A stretch of DNA of 6,879 nt from Streptomycetales bacterium (GTDB lineage Bacteria > Actinomycetota > Actinomycetes > Prado026). Numbering within the stretch: position 1 is the first letter of the stretch; every line of letters starts with the position of its first letter. The stretch covers positions 1 through 6,879 of the forward strand of contig JANYIP010000145.1 of the NCBI GenBank assembly GCA_025361995.1, in the 5' to 3' direction. The position numbers were made by a program, and so were the translations under genes. Shown here in pieces: positions 1-6,209 of this stretch. The notes beneath the pieces are model-generated. The model had not been told where the DNA came from, did no database searches, and saw only the letters and a program-made list of their open reading frames with translations.

Positions 1-1500
1 GCCACCGGCAAGGTGGTCTTCGACTCGCACACGGCTGTTGCATGGGCCAAGGCCGGCGAGCCGGTGCTGCTGGTCCGGCGGGAGACCAACCCTGACGACC
101 TCGCGGGCATGATCGCGGCCCAAGGAGTGCTGACCAGCCGCGGTGGCAAGACGTCGCACGCAGCGGTCGTCGCCCGGGGCATGGGCAAGACCTGCGTCTG
201 CGGCGCGGAGGATCTCGAGGTGGACGTCCGCGGCCGGCGGATGACGGCGCCGGGCGGAGTCGTCGTCAACGAGGGTGACCTCGTGTCGATCGACGGGACC
301 ACCGGCGCGGTGTACCTGGGCGAGGTACCGGTGGTGCCGTCGAACGTGGTGGACCACTTCGAAGGGCTGGACGGCTCGGGGACCCTGGACACCGAACTCG
401 TGGCGGCCGTCGACCGGCTGATGGAGCACGCCGACAGCCGACGGCGGCTCGCGGTGCGCGCGAACGCCGACACCCCCGACGATGCCGCCCGGGCGCGCCG
501 CTTCGGTGCCCAGGGGATCGGGCTGTGCCGGACCGAGCACATGTTCCTCGGCGACCGGCGCGAGTACGTCGAGCACCTCATCCTGGCCGAGACGCCGCAG
601 GAGCAGCACACCGCGCTGGATGCCCTCCTGCCGATGCAGCGCGAGGACTTCGTGAACATCCTGGCGGCGATGGACGGCCTGCCGGTCACGATCCGGCTGC
701 TCGACCCGCCGCTGCACGAGTTCCTGCCCGACTTCACCGAGCTGTCGGTACGGGTCGCCGTCGCCGAGGAGCGCGACGAGCCTCACGACGCCGAGATTCG
801 GCTGCTGGCGGCGAGCCACCGGTTGCACGAGCAGAACCCGATGCTCGGGCTGCGCGGGGTACGCCTCGGGCTGGTCGTACCCGGGCTCTTCGCCCTGCAG
901 GTCCGTGCGATCGCTGAGGCCACCGTGCAGCGGCTGGCCGCCGGTGGCGACCCGCGTCCGGAGATCATGATCCCGCTCGTCGGCGCCGTGCAGGAGCTCG
1001 AGCTGGTCCGCGACGAGGCCACCCGGGTGCTGCAGGACGTCACGGCCGAGTCTGGTGTCGAGGTCCACGCACTGATCGGCACCATGATCGAGCTGCCGCG
1101 GGCAGCGATCACAGCTCACGAGATCGCGGTCGCCGCAGACTTCTTCTCGTTCGGCACCAACGACCTCACCCAGATGACGTGGGGGTTCTCCCGCGACGAC
1201 GTCGAGTCGGCCTTCTTCTCCGACTACCTGGACAAGGGCATCTTCAGCGTTTCGCCGTTCGAGACCCTCGACGTCGACGGAGTCGGTGCCCTGGTGCGGA
1301 TCGCCTGCGAGCGCGGCCGAGCGGTGCGCCCTGACCTGAAGCTGGGCGTGTGCGGCGAGCACGGCGGCGACCCGGAGTCGGTCCACTTCTTTCACGACGT
1401 CGGGCTCGACTACGTGTCGTGCTCTCCGTTCCGGGTGCCGGTTGCCCGGCTGGAGGCTGGCCGCGCCGCCATCCGCAGCGGAGGCAGCGACAGCCGCTGA
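1..1500 (+). CDS. ppdK: Pyruvate, phosphate dikinase, C-terminal part (5' end outside window)
   Basis: This cytosolic enzyme interconverts pyruvate + ATP + Pi and PEP + AMP + PPi. The reading frame is open from base 1, so the GTG at 13 is an internal valine and not a start. About 499 residues are visible, against roughly 880 in the whole family protein; the N-terminal ATP-grasp domain is missing. Visible first is the phosphohistidine swivelling domain with GGKTSHAAVVARGMG; the phosphorylated His is residue 53 of the visible part (157-159). Thr51, two residues before it, matches the threonine that PPDK regulatory proteins phosphorylate in other organisms. The PEP/pyruvate TIM barrel follows, with GLCRTEHMF (about 173-181), RLLDPPLHEF (about 232-241), GTMIELPRA with the metal-ligand Glu364, GTNDLTQ with Asn387-Asp388, and GVCGEHGG with the proton-donor Cys451 (1351-1353). 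The C-terminus is intact (TGA at 1498-1500). The TSH and CGEHGG motifs and the barrel length favour PPDK over PEP synthase or PTS enzyme I. Confidence 0.96.
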   Translation, partial: ATGKVVFDSHTAVAWAKAGEPVLLVRRETNPDDLAGMIAAQGVLTSRGGKTSHAAVVARGMGKTCVCGAEDLEVDVRGRRMTAPGGVVVNEGDLVSIDGTTGAVYLGEVPVVPSNVVDHFEGLDGSGTLDTELVAAVDRLMEHADSRRRLAVRANADTPDDAARARRFGAQGIGLCRTEHMFLGDRREYVEHLILAETPQEQHTALDALLPMQREDFVNILAAMDGLPVTIRLLDPPLHEFLPDFTELSVRVAVAEERDEPHDAEIRLLAASHRLHEQNPMLGLRGVRLGLVVPGLFALQVRAIAEATVQRLAAGGDPRPEIMIPLVGAVQELELVRDEATRVLQDVTAESGVEVHALIGTMIELPRAAITAHEIAVAADFFSFGTNDLTQMTWGFSRDDVESAFFSDYLDKGIFSVSPFETLDVDGVGALVRIACERGRAVRPDLKLGVCGEHGGDPESVHFFHDVGLDYVSCSPFRVPVARLEAGRAAIRSGGSDSR

Positions 1501-1528
1501 CGCTCAGCCGATTCAGCGGGCTCAGCCG
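1494..1528. terminator. Weak candidate bidirectional terminator / repeat between convergent genes
   Basis: Only 21 bases separate the stop codons of ppdK and the FKBP gene, which run towards each other. CCGCTGA (1494-1500) and TCAGCGG (1513-1519) form a 7-bp inverted repeat with a 12-base loop. GCTCAGCCG occurs twice as a direct repeat (1502-1510 and 1520-1528), the second copy running over the FKBP stop codon. No U-tract follows on either strand. The terminator role is inferred from position and a short stem only; chance repetition in GC-rich DNA is a real alternative. Confidence 0.25.
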
Positions 1529-2496
1529 CCGGCGGTCAGCTTCGCACTCTTGGCGACCGCGACGATGTCGACCACCGCGGCGTACGGGCCCCGGCCTGAG
1601 GTCAGCGGGATCTCGATGAGGACGCGGCTCCCGACCGGGATCCCCTGCAGCCCGTCGAACACTCCGGTGGCCCCGGCCTGCCCGACATTCACCCCGGCGG
1701 GCGCGCCGTCGGTCCAGGTGGAGGCAACGGTGGCGCCGGTCCAGTCGACGACCTCGTACTGGACGACGGCCAGCTCCTTGCCCACGAGCGGGCCGGTGCC
1801 CCTGGCGAGGATCGTGGTGACCGCCTTGGTGGGCTTGGCCAGTCCGGCCGGGATCTTGACGGTCGGCTTGGCCGCAAGCGCACCCGTCACGGTCGGACCG
1901 CCGGTGACCTTCACGAGCTTGGCCTTCGGGTCGCTGGTCGCGGTGCCCGGGAACGAGGAGACGATGTCGACGACGAAGACCAGGGTGTCCGTGCCCTTGA
2001 TACCGGCCTGGGTGTTCCCGGTGGCCCCGTACCCCTCGGTGGGGGGCAGGCTGATGAGGACACGGCTGCCCGCGGTGACGCCGACGAGGGTGTCGTCCCA
2101 GCCCTGGATGACCTTGCCGGTGCCGATAGTGAAGCCGACCGGCTGGCCACGGTCGTAGGAGTTGTCGAAGGACTTGCCGTTCCAGATCTGGCCGTAGTAG
2201 TCCGCCACCAGCAGATCGCCCTTCGCGACCGCGGGACCGGTGCCGAGCGTCAGCACCTTCTTCTCGAGCTGCTTGGGCGCCGCGACCTTCGGGAAGGTGA
2301 TCGTCGGCTTGTCCCCGTACGCGCCGGAGACCGTCGGCAGGGTGGCCCCGGTCCAGTTGACCGGAGTCATCGGCCCGCTGGCGACCGGGCTCGGCGTTGG
2401 GCTCTTGCTCGCGCTCGCGGCACCTGAGCTGCTGCAGCCGGCCAGCGCGACGGTGGCGGAGACGACAAGGGCGACGGGGAGCAGACGGCGGCGCAC
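1522..2496 (-). CDS. FKBP-type peptidyl-prolyl cis-trans isomerase lipoprotein, two FKBP units
   Basis: The product (324 aa) is predicted to be a membrane-anchored extracytoplasmic prolyl isomerase or folding chaperone. MRRRLLP and a hydrophobic stretch lead to the lipobox LAGC with lipidated Cys21. A Ser/Ala/Thr/Pro-rich tether follows (about 22-45). The first FKBP domain (about 90-181) keeps the usual pocket residues: Tyr100/Tyr101, Phe110-Asp111, Val129-Ile130, Trp133, Tyr156 and Phe174. A second, related unit (about 208-316) starts with the same kind of lead-in (KPTVKIP against KPTITFP at 63-69) and keeps the strand pattern and G-SRVLI. It has Leu283 where the pocket Trp should be and lacks the GYG segment, so it is probably not catalytic. 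The GTG start is fixed by an in-frame TGA nine bases upstream (2506-2508) and by GAGG seven bases before it. The gene converges on ppdK and lies 93 bases downstream of oleD on the same strand. The natural substrate is unknown. Confidence 0.93.
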   Translation of the reverse strand: MRRRLLPVALVVSATVALAGCSSSGAASASKSPTPSPVASGPMTPVNWTGATLPTVSGAYGDKPTITFPKVAAPKQLEKKVLTLGTGPAVAKGDLLVADYYGQIWNGKSFDNSYDRGQPVGFTIGTGKVIQGWDDTLVGVTAGSRVLISLPPTEGYGATGNTQAGIKGTDTLVFVVDIVSSFPGTATSDPKAKLVKVTGGPTVTGALAAKPTVKIPAGLAKPTKAVTTILARGTGPLVGKELAVVQYEVVDWTGATVASTWTDGAPAGVNVGQAGATGVFDGLQGIPVGSRVLIEIPLTSGRGPYAAVVDIVAVAKSAKLTAGG

Positions 2497-2589
2497 GGAA
2501 GAACCTCAGGTCATGGGGGAATGGGGTGGTCGTGTGTTCCACGGTAGCCCGGGTGAGCCGAGACCGACGAACCGCAGCCTGGGAGTTCG
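2497..2589 (-). other. Intergenic region between oleD and the FKBP gene
   Basis: These 93 bases separate the oleD stop from the FKBP start, both on the minus strand. Apart from the GAGG site I see no strong hairpin with a T-run that would end the ole transcript. A TACCGT near 2539-2544 on the minus strand fits the loose actinobacterial -10 pattern TANNNT, but I found no convincing -35 partner at 16-18 bases. A separate FKBP promoter is expected from the gap length but not shown; read-through from oleD is also possible. Confidence 0.4.
2504..2507 (-). promoter_or_regulatory. Ribosome binding site of the FKBP lipoprotein gene
   Basis: GAGG on the minus strand lies seven bases before the GTG at 2496. 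This is standard spacing and supports that start. The GAGG overlaps the TGA of a three-codon ATG-ACC-TGA in the same frame (2506-2514). That mini-ORF has no ribosome binding site of its own and is probably chance. Confidence 0.7.
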
Positions 2590-3561
2590 CTAAGAACTCG
2601 CGGCAGCCAACCGGCGAAACCCCTCGTCCAGATCGACGCGCGGAGCCCACTCCAGGGCTGCCCTGGTCTCGCGCAGGTCGAACCAGTGGGCGGTCGCCAG
2701 CTGCTCGGCCAAGAACCGGGTCATCGGGGGGTCGTCGCTGCGCCGCAGCCCGGCCCAGGCGAGCTCGGCCAGCGCGCCGCCGGCTCTGGCCAGCGGGTAG
2801 GGCACGTGCCGGCGGGGCGCCGCGACCCCGGCCGCAGCGCAGATCCGGTCCACCAGCTCCGACAGCGGTCGCGGCTGGCCGTTGGAGACCACAAAGGCCC
2901 GGCCGGCGAGGGCGTCGGCCCGGTCCAGGGCAGCCACGATCGCGTCGACGGCGTTGTCGACGTACGTGGTGTCGACCAGAGCCGTGCCGGGGCCGACCAG
3001 GGCGAGCCGGCCGGAACGGGCGCGCTCGACGATCCGGCCGACGAGCTGGGTGTCGCCGGGTCCCCAGACCAGGTGTGGGCGGACGGCCACCGTCCGCGCC
3101 GACGCGAGCGCGAGCCGCTCGGCGACCGCCTTGCTGCGCGCATAGTGGCCGATCGCGTGGTCGGGGTCCGCGGCGGTGGCGCCCACTCCCACCAGCGAGT
3201 GGCCGCTGTGCGCCACGGAGGGGGAGGAGACGTACACCACGCGGGCTCGGGCTTGTCGGGCCGCGTCGAGCAGGTGGGCGGTCCCGGTCACGTTTGTACG
3301 GACGAAGTCGGGCCACCGCCCGGTCACCGAGACCCGCGCGGCCAGGTGGACGATCGCGTCCTGCCCGGCGGCCGCGGCCCGTACCGCGACCGGGTCGGCG
3401 ATGTCCCCGAGGTACTCCGTGAGGACGGGGCTGGGTCCGAGGGCGACGTCGAGGCGGGCCGGCCGGCGCTGGAAGACGGTGACGTCGTCGCCGCGTTCGG
3501 CGAGGGCTCGGGCGACCGCGCCGCCCAGCATGCCGCTCGCCCCGGTGACGAGGACCTTCAC
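2590..3561 (-). CDS. oleD: OleD: NAD(P)H-dependent 2-alkyl-3-oxoalkanoate reductase
   Basis: OleD is an extended short-chain dehydrogenase/reductase. In olefin synthesis it reduces the 2-alkyl-3-ketoacid made by OleA to the 2-alkyl-3-hydroxyacid used by OleC. The product (323 aa) begins at GTG with KVLVTGASGMLG, the Rossmann GxxGxxG motif (Gly7, Gly10, Gly13). HLAARV (72-77) follows, then VSSPSV with catalytic Ser113, Tyr140-x3-Lys144 (YARSK) and RPHLVWGPGD (161-170), which is typical of 3-beta-hydroxysteroid-dehydrogenase-like epimerases. Length is normal for the family. The frame stays open far upstream of the GTG, but that stretch is antisense-like Arg/Gly/Pro-rich sequence lying over oleBC and has no Rossmann start. 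The GTG overlaps the oleBC TGA as GTGA. By fold alone it could be called a generic NAD-dependent epimerase or sterol dehydrogenase; the oleABC context decides the name. It is the last gene of the visible cluster. Confidence 0.92.
   Translation of the reverse strand: MKVLVTGASGMLGGAVARALAERGDDVTVFQRRPARLDVALGPSPVLTEYLGDIADPVAVRAAAAGQDAIVHLAARVSVTGRWPDFVRTNVTGTAHLLDAARQARARVVYVSSPSVAHSGHSLVGVGATAADPDHAIGHYARSKAVAERLALASARTVAVRPHLVWGPGDTQLVGRIVERARSGRLALVGPGTALVDTTYVDNAVDAIVAALDRADALAGRAFVVSNGQPRPLSELVDRICAAAGVAAPRRHVPYPLARAGGALAELAWAGLRRSDDPPMTRFLAEQLATAHWFDLRETRAALEWAPRVDLDEGFRRLAAASS
3558..3561 (-). other. GTGA stop/start overlap, oleBC to oleD
   Basis: The oleBC stop TGA (3558-3560) overlaps the oleD start GTG (3559-3561). 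No clear Shine-Dalgarno sequence lies at the usual distance; the nearest purine run, GGCGAG, is too far upstream. This suggests that oleD is translated by termination-reinitiation coupled to oleBC. Confidence 0.75.
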
Positions 3562-6209
3562 AGCCGGCCGGCCCGCTCGCCGGCCAGCACCCGGGCAGCC
3601 CAGGCCGCGACCCGAGCCCGGTCGATCTTGGAGTTGTGCCTGATGTCGACCGGCAGTGCGTCGGTGATCAGGACGGCCGCAAGCTCGACCATCGCGGCGG
3701 CGCGAACGGCGGCGGCGAGAGCCGTGCTCGCGAGCGGGCCGGGCTCGTCGGGGCCCGTGACGACGGTGACGACGGCGACCACGGCTTGGGCACCGACTGG
3801 CCCGACGCCGACGACGGCGGCCATCCGTACCTGGGCGAGGGTCTCGATCCGCTGCTCGACCCCGACCGGGGTGACCACTGCGTCGGCGGTCGTCACGACG
3901 TGGACCAACCGGCCCTCGACCCACAGCCGGCCGTGGTCGTCGAAGTGCCCCACGTCGCCGCTGCGGTGCCAGCCGGGTTCCGACGTCGGCAGGCCTGCCT
4001 GGGGCTGGGTGGCGCTGTCCTGGTCGGTCAGCCAGAGCTGGTCGTACCGGTCCTTGACGTGTGCCGCGCTGACGCAGATCTCGCCGGTGAGGCCGGGCTT
4101 GTCCGTGGGCTCTCCCGTCGGGCGCCCGAGCTCGTCCAGCGGGCAGACCGTGACCTGAACACCGTGCAAGGGGCGTCCGACGCACACTCCGTCACCGGTT
4201 CCGGCAGCCTCGATCTCGGCGAGGGTGACGTCGGTGACGGGCAGGACTTCGGTCATCCCGTACGGGGTGTGGAGCTCGGCTGCTGGCACGAGCTTGGCGA
4301 CCGTGCGCAGCAGCGCCACCGGAACCGGGGCGCCGGCGGACAGCAGCAGCCGGACGCCGGCTAGGACGAGGTGGTGGCGCGGCGTCAGGCGGTCGGCGGT
4401 GGCGGCGACGTTGACCAGCGCGGCGGGGGAGCTGAAGACGAGGGTGGCGCCGACGGCGTCGACCGCATCGGCGAGGGCGGTGGCTGTGAGGGTGGCCGGG
4501 GCGGTGACGTCCATGTCCGGCACCACTGAGGCGACGCCGAGCGCGGGGCCGTACAGGGCGAAGGGGGCGAACGCAGCCACCAGGCGGTCGGCCGGCGAGA
4601 TGGAGTACGCCCGGGCGAGCAGGTCTCGTTGCGCCTCGAGCTGAGAGTGCCGGTAGACGACACCCTTGGCGGGTCCGGTGGCCCCGGAGGTGAAGAGGAC
4701 GGCGGCCTCCGCCTCGGGGCCTGGCGCCGGGACGGCGGTGGTTGCGCCGGTGCCGAGGGCGCGTATGTCGTCCAAGGTCAGTCGTGCCCCGACGGCTCGG
4801 AGCAGAGCCGGGTTGGTCGTCCCGACGGCGATCGCGGTGCCGGGCCAGCGCAGGGCCCGCGCCGCGGCCAGTGCCCGTGGGATGCCGATGATGTGGCGCG
4901 CAGCGGCTCCGCGCAGGGCGCGTGACATCCCCCGAAGGCCCAGCCCGGCATCGACCAGGACGATGACCGCACCGATCCGCCAGCAGGCGTACACGATCGC
5001 GGCGAGGTCGGCACCGGGCGGGACGAGCAGCGCGACCCGGTCCCCGGCCCCGACCCCGACAGCGGTCAAGCCGACAGCGAGCTCGCGGGTCTGCAGGTCC
5101 AGCTCGGCGAAGCTGACGGTCCGCCGCTCGCCGGACATCTCGATCACCGCGGGGGAGTCGTCGCCGCGGTGGTCGTCCAGCTCGGCCCAGAGCGCCCGCC
5201 GCCCCGTACCTCCGATTTCCGTGTCGATCGTGAGAGCTGACCGTGAGGATCGGCGTATCGCACGATGATCGCTCACGATCGACACCGGAGTCGGGAGCCA
5301 GGCGGTGATGGCCGCGGTGATGTCGCGGTCCTCGGCGAGCAGGTGGCCGGCGCCCTCGTACCGGTGGACCTGCGCCTGCGGCATCCGCTCGACGAGGTCG
5401 CGCAGGTACCGGTCGGAGAAGACAGGGTCGCGCGGCCCCCACAGGAGCAGGACGGGTACGTCAGCCAGCCCGGCCAGTCCGGAGGCGGTCACGGACAGTG
5501 CCGGCCACGACGGGTGATCGGTGCTCAGCGGGATGTCGGCCACGAAGTCACCGATCGCCTCCCGTCGCTCGGCACCCAGGTAGGGGGACAGGTACCCCGC
5601 CCGCACCGCCGCAGACAGCCGCGGGTGCGCGAGCCGCAGGGTCCCCCGCAAGAACGTCGGCGTGCTCACGCAGGAGGTACGGATCACGCTGCGCGCCAGC
5701 GTGATCAGCCCCGGGACGGGCGAGCCAGCGGGCTGGCTGACCGCGGTGTTGAGCAGGACGATCCCGGCGAGCCGCCCGCGATGCGCGAGCGCCCAGCCGA
5801 GCGAGATCGCACCGCCCCAGTCGTGCGCGACGGTGACGACCGGCCCGGTGATGCCGAGCGCCTCGACCACCGCGCCGACATCCGTGACCCGGTCGGCCAG
5901 CCGCTGCGGCTCGGCCACCCGTTCGGAGAAACCCATCCCGAGGTGGTCGATCGCGACGACCCGCCAGCCCGCCGGTGCGGCTGCGAGGAGCCCGCGCCAC
6001 AGGTACGACCAGGTCGGGTTGCCGTGCAGGCACAGCAAGGTCCCCACAGCGGGGCCGCCGCCCGCCGGCGGTCGGTCAAGGACGTGCCAGGTACGCGGCG
6101 CACCGTCCGACGCGATCGCGGTGACGAGTCGTGACCACGAGGGGTCGAGCCCAGGCAGCCCCGGCGGGGGTAGTGCGGCTGCGGCCGTGCACCGCGGCCG
6201 GGCCTTCAC
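3558..6209 (-). CDS. oleBC: OleBC fusion: beta-lactone decarboxylase (OleB) joined to beta-lactone synthetase (OleC)
   Basis: This is one 883-aa protein. Residues about 25-305 form an alpha/beta-hydrolase of the haloalkane-dehalogenase group (OleB): HGNPTW (62-67), nucleophile-elbow HDWGG with Asp130, LLLWGPRDPVF (255-264) and GAGH with His289. OleB decarboxylates cis-beta-lactones to cis-olefins. Residues about 325-883 form an acyl-CoA-ligase-fold OleC: FTSGATGPAKG (506-516), HTPYGMTEVLPV (647-658), GWHRSGDV with Asp752, and NSKIDR with the C-terminal lysine Lys861. OleC converts the 2-alkyl-3-hydroxyacid and ATP to the beta-lactone. The join (about 306-330) is polar and poorly conserved-looking, and its DNA carries a perfect inverted repeat. 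The GTG start at 6209 overlaps the oleA stop as GTGA; the frame is open further upstream only as a shadow of oleA. Such fusions are known in actinobacterial ole clusters. An intact OleB half argues for an olefin product, not a retained beta-lactone as in nocardiolactone-type clusters. Confidence 0.95.
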   Translation of the reverse strand: MKARPRCTAAAALPPPGLPGLDPSWSRLVTAIASDGAPRTWHVLDRPPAGGGPAVGTLLCLHGNPTWSYLWRGLLAAAPAGWRVVAIDHLGMGFSERVAEPQRLADRVTDVGAVVEALGITGPVVTVAHDWGGAISLGWALAHRGRLAGIVLLNTAVSQPAGSPVPGLITLARSVIRTSCVSTPTFLRGTLRLAHPRLSAAVRAGYLSPYLGAERREAIGDFVADIPLSTDHPSWPALSVTASGLAGLADVPVLLLWGPRDPVFSDRYLRDLVERMPQAQVHRYEGAGHLLAEDRDITAAITAWLPTPVSIVSDHRAIRRSSRSALTIDTEIGGTGRRALWAELDDHRGDDSPAVIEMSGERRTVSFAELDLQTRELAVGLTAVGVGAGDRVALLVPPGADLAAIVYACWRIGAVIVLVDAGLGLRGMSRALRGAAARHIIGIPRALAAARALRWPGTAIAVGTTNPALLRAVGARLTLDDIRALGTGATTAVPAPGPEAEAAVLFTSGATGPAKGVVYRHSQLEAQRDLLARAYSISPADRLVAAFAPFALYGPALGVASVVPDMDVTAPATLTATALADAVDAVGATLVFSSPAALVNVAATADRLTPRHHLVLAGVRLLLSAGAPVPVALLRTVAKLVPAAELHTPYGMTEVLPVTDVTLAEIEAAGTGDGVCVGRPLHGVQVTVCPLDELGRPTGEPTDKPGLTGEICVSAAHVKDRYDQLWLTDQDSATQPQAGLPTSEPGWHRSGDVGHFDDHGRLWVEGRLVHVVTTADAVVTPVGVEQRIETLAQVRMAAVVGVGPVGAQAVVAVVTVVTGPDEPGPLASTALAAAVRAAAMVELAAVLITDALPVDIRHNSKIDRARVAAWAARVLAGERAGRL
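5209..5213 (-). promoter_or_regulatory. Internal Shine-Dalgarno-like GGAGG at the OleB-OleC junction
   Basis: GGAGG, followed by T, occurs on the coding strand inside oleBC, just past the inverted repeat and near the start of OleC homology. No ATG, GTG or TTG follows within about 12 bases, so it does not support an internal OleC start as it stands. It may slow ribosomes between the two domains, be a remnant of a once separate oleC, or be chance. Confidence 0.25.
5221..5285. repeat. Perfect 14-bp inverted repeat with 37-base spacer, in the OleB-OleC linker
   Basis: GTGTCGATCGTGAG (5221-5234) is matched exactly by its reverse complement CTCACGATCGACAC (5272-5285). The spacer (5235-5271) holds GACCGTGAG (5239-5247), one base different from GATCGTGAG in the left arm (5226-5234); the right arm carries the same 9-mer on the other strand. 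The short near-repeats ATCGCACGAT (5257-5266) and ATCGCTCACGAT (5268-5279) add to the local repetition. The element lies wholly inside coding sequence for linker residues about 309-329. No protein product or known element family is recognised. It could be an operator for an internal promoter, an mRNA hairpin, or a trace of a former intergenic region. Confidence 0.7.
6206..6209 (-). other. GTGA stop/start overlap, oleA to oleBC
   Basis: The oleA stop TGA (6206-6208) overlaps the oleBC start GTG (6207-6209). The bases just upstream offer only a weak GCGAG, too distant for a normal ribosome binding site. As at the oleBC-oleD junction, coupled translation is the likely reading. Confidence 0.75.

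Noticed and set aside
2506..2514. ATG-ACC-TGA mini-ORF just upstream of the FKBP start as a regulatory leader
   Set aside because: It has no ribosome binding site and only three codons; it is likely chance. Its TGA is useful only for fixing the true start.
2530..2565. Possible hairpin around AGCCCGGGTGAGCC as an ole terminator
   Set aside because: The pairing is short and interrupted and no T-run follows on the minus strand, so it is not supportable.
1244..3316. 690-residue open frame on the minus strand
   Set aside because: It runs out of frame through the FKBP gene and oleD and antisense to ppdK. Its product is Arg/Pro/Gly/Ala-rich with no domain, as expected for shadow frames in GC-rich DNA.
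2686..4158. 490-residue open frame on the plus strand
   Set aside because: It is antisense to oleD and the OleC half, has low-complexity composition and no recognisable motif, while the opposite strand carries clear conserved enzymes.
3562..4185. N-terminal extension of oleD upstream of the GTG at 3561
   Set aside because: Same reasoning: the Rossmann glycine motif lies directly after the GTG, and the extension is a shadow frame within the OleC coding region.
5221..5285. Inverted repeat as the ends of an insertion sequence
   Set aside because: The spacer is only 37 bases with no transposase and no flanking target duplication seen, and the reading frame passes through intact.
5265..6134. 289-residue open frame on the plus strand over the OleB half
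   Set aside because: It is Arg/Pro/Gly/Asp-rich, has no family signature, and mirrors the well-supported OleB domain.
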